Shown here: positions 17,715-18,588 of the stretch, piece after piece
How positions within the stretch are numbered: the first letter of the stretch is position 1
Layout of the letters: each line of letters starts with the position of its first letter
Position numbers and translations under genes: made by a program
Notes under the pieces: generated by a model
What the model was told of the DNA's origin: nothing
The model's input: the letters and a program-made list of their open reading frames with translations, nothing else
Database searches by the model: none
DNA from: Cymbomonas tetramitiformis
Lineage: Eukaryota; Chlorophyta; Pyramimonadophyceae; Pyramimonadales; Pyramimonadaceae
Direction: 5' to 3'
DNA: 18,588 nucleotides
Assembly: GCA_001247695.2 (NCBI GenBank)
Contig: LGRX02029073.1
Location: 1-18,588, forward strand

Positions 17715-17833
17715 GCGCCGCTGCTCACCCTTTGGCCGCTGATTCGCAACCGCAGATGAAGCAGCATAAGGCACGGCGCCGGGGAGAGCGCCACACGCGC
17801 CACGCGCCTGATTCGGCGCGGAGCGGAGCAGCC
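17715..17833 (-). repeat. 119-bp dispersed repeat, copy 2, upstream of the dioxygenase-OTU gene
   Basis: About 95% identical to 13472-13590. It ends 76 bp upstream of the ATG at 17639. The dioxygenase frame is open through it up to 17888, but since the same sequence lies outside the coding part of another gene, I regard it as 5' flank. Confidence 0.85.
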
Positions 17834-17964
17834 CCCCCGATACAATCGGTCCCCACCCCGTGCATGCACACAGCACCGTCGGGTACATGCATAATCAGAT
17901 CTTGCGACATTGCATCATAATGACTTTTGAGGTCCACCAGGGCAGGCCGTCCAGGGCGGTCTCA

Positions 17965-18005
17965 TACACACACGCACACGCACGCACGCACGCACGCACG
18001 CACGC
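17965..18005. repeat. CA/CACG microsatellite
   Basis: A run of CA dinucleotides passes into eight or more CACG tetranucleotides, ending just before the A+T-rich 3' flank of the gene at the right edge. Confidence 0.95.
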
Positions 18006-18086
18006 GTTTTACACACAAAGATGATTTATGCTCAATATTGTTACATCTCATTACATTACGTTAAGTGCGCAAACAGGCCGAGCATG

Positions 18087-18463
18087 TTAATTGGTGTCTT
18101 CTTCGCTAGTTTCACTAACATACTCCTCATCATCGTCGGCCGGATCCGTGTGTGTCGGACACTCCGCCTCCGATTCCACAATTTGTGCATACTCCTGCCA
18201 CTCCAGCCAATGCTCCCTTCGCGGGTGGTACAGCCGCACGACCACGTAACCGTTTGGGGCCGCTCTCCAAATTCTCCATCATACGTCCCTTCGGGAACAT
18301 CATGTTCCGTGGGCGCCGCGGTCCATACGTGGTCTGGGTTGAATCCGACAATTTTCGCTTCGATAATCCAGGGCGCCGGTACGAACCGGCTTTCATGAAG
18401 CGTCGCCGACCATCCAATACGCACAGGCAGCGAGCCCCCGTTCTCCGTGTTGACCCATGTATG
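18087..18463 (-). CDS. 3' end of an unknown gene, continuing beyond or near the window edge
   Basis: A frame open from about 18463 (after a GTGGCAG acceptor-like site) reads HTWVNTENGG, IGWSATLHESRFVPAPWI, IEAKIVGFNPDHVWTAAP, which looks like real protein. From about 18275 a different frame carries PNGYVVVRLYHPRREHWLEW and an acidic C-terminus, DDDEEYVSETSEED, with stop TAA at 18087-18089. The two parts need an intron or an indel between about 18275 and 18400; I found no intron with matching phases and good splice sites. The acidic tail is typical of a genuine C-terminus. Family not recognised. Confidence 0.4.
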
Positions 18464-18588
18464 CTGCCACGCATACCACAAAATACACGTTCAACGCTAG
18501 GGATCGCAACCCCCATCGCGCGCAGCCTCCCCGCACCCTTTGTCCCTGGGTCCTCTGGTCCTTGCGTGCACACTCTGCACCTGTCTAC

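Larger units (their letters stand above)
17640..18086. other. spacer upstream of the dioxygenase-OTU gene
   Basis: No supportable gene. It contains the second copy of the 119-bp repeat (17715-17833) and a CACG/CA microsatellite (17965-18005). It also holds an ATAAATCATCTTTGTGT stretch on the minus strand (18013-18029) that recurs at 10243-10258, and a TGTAA motif on the minus strand near 18042, a usual green-algal polyadenylation signal, just past the stop of the gene at the right edge. Confidence 0.5.

Noticed and set aside
17640..17888. Extending the dioxygenase gene start to 17888
   Set aside because: The added part reads through a 119-bp repeat that also lies upstream of another gene, so it is more likely 5' flank.

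Overview
The window looks like nuclear DNA of a eukaryote, most likely a green alga, though I cannot name the species. Coding stretches are GC-rich and carry short GT-AG introns (about 83-159 nt) whose reading phases match. Every credible gene lies on the minus strand. The content is accessory: a broken non-LTR retrotransposon at the left, then a run of genes around a Tnp2-type (CACTA/EnSpm-like) transposase. Plus-strand open frames appear to be shadows of GC-rich minus-strand genes.

Layout, left to right. Positions 20-3452 hold the 3' part of a LINE-like element: RNase H, a long charged coiled-coil-like insert, a zinc knuckle, then a nuclease-like C-terminal domain in another frame, ending in three perfect hairpins. 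Positions 3434-4102 are a non-coding block bounded by inverted repeats and carrying four TGGTACT-N6-AGTACCA palindromes. Positions 4080-4600 hold a small basic gene of uncertain structure. Positions 4631-4965 are a dense array of GGTAAA/TTTACC motifs, partly spaced at one helical turn and followed by 40-bp tandem repeats; it resembles the subterminal repeats of CACTA elements. Positions 5481-10007 are the Tnp2-like transposase gene, with one internal stretch unresolved. Positions 10439-11819 and 11767-13272 are two overlapping frames of unknown function, the second with five 87-bp coding repeats. Positions 13895-17639 form a four-exon gene (1149 aa in my model) joining a 2-oxoglutarate/Fe(II) dioxygenase-like domain, a zinc ribbon and an OTU-type cysteine protease. 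The last 500 bp hold the 3' end of another minus-strand gene.

The most interesting reading is that 4.6 kb to the right edge (or beyond) is one large DNA transposon. It would carry a Tnp2 transposase, a protein of unknown role, and a dioxygenase-OTU fusion that could modify nucleic acid or chromatin and remove ubiquitin. Supporting signs are the shared strand, a 119-bp repeat upstream of two of the genes, and short identical motifs in 3' flanks. The far terminus is not in the window, so membership in one element is inference.
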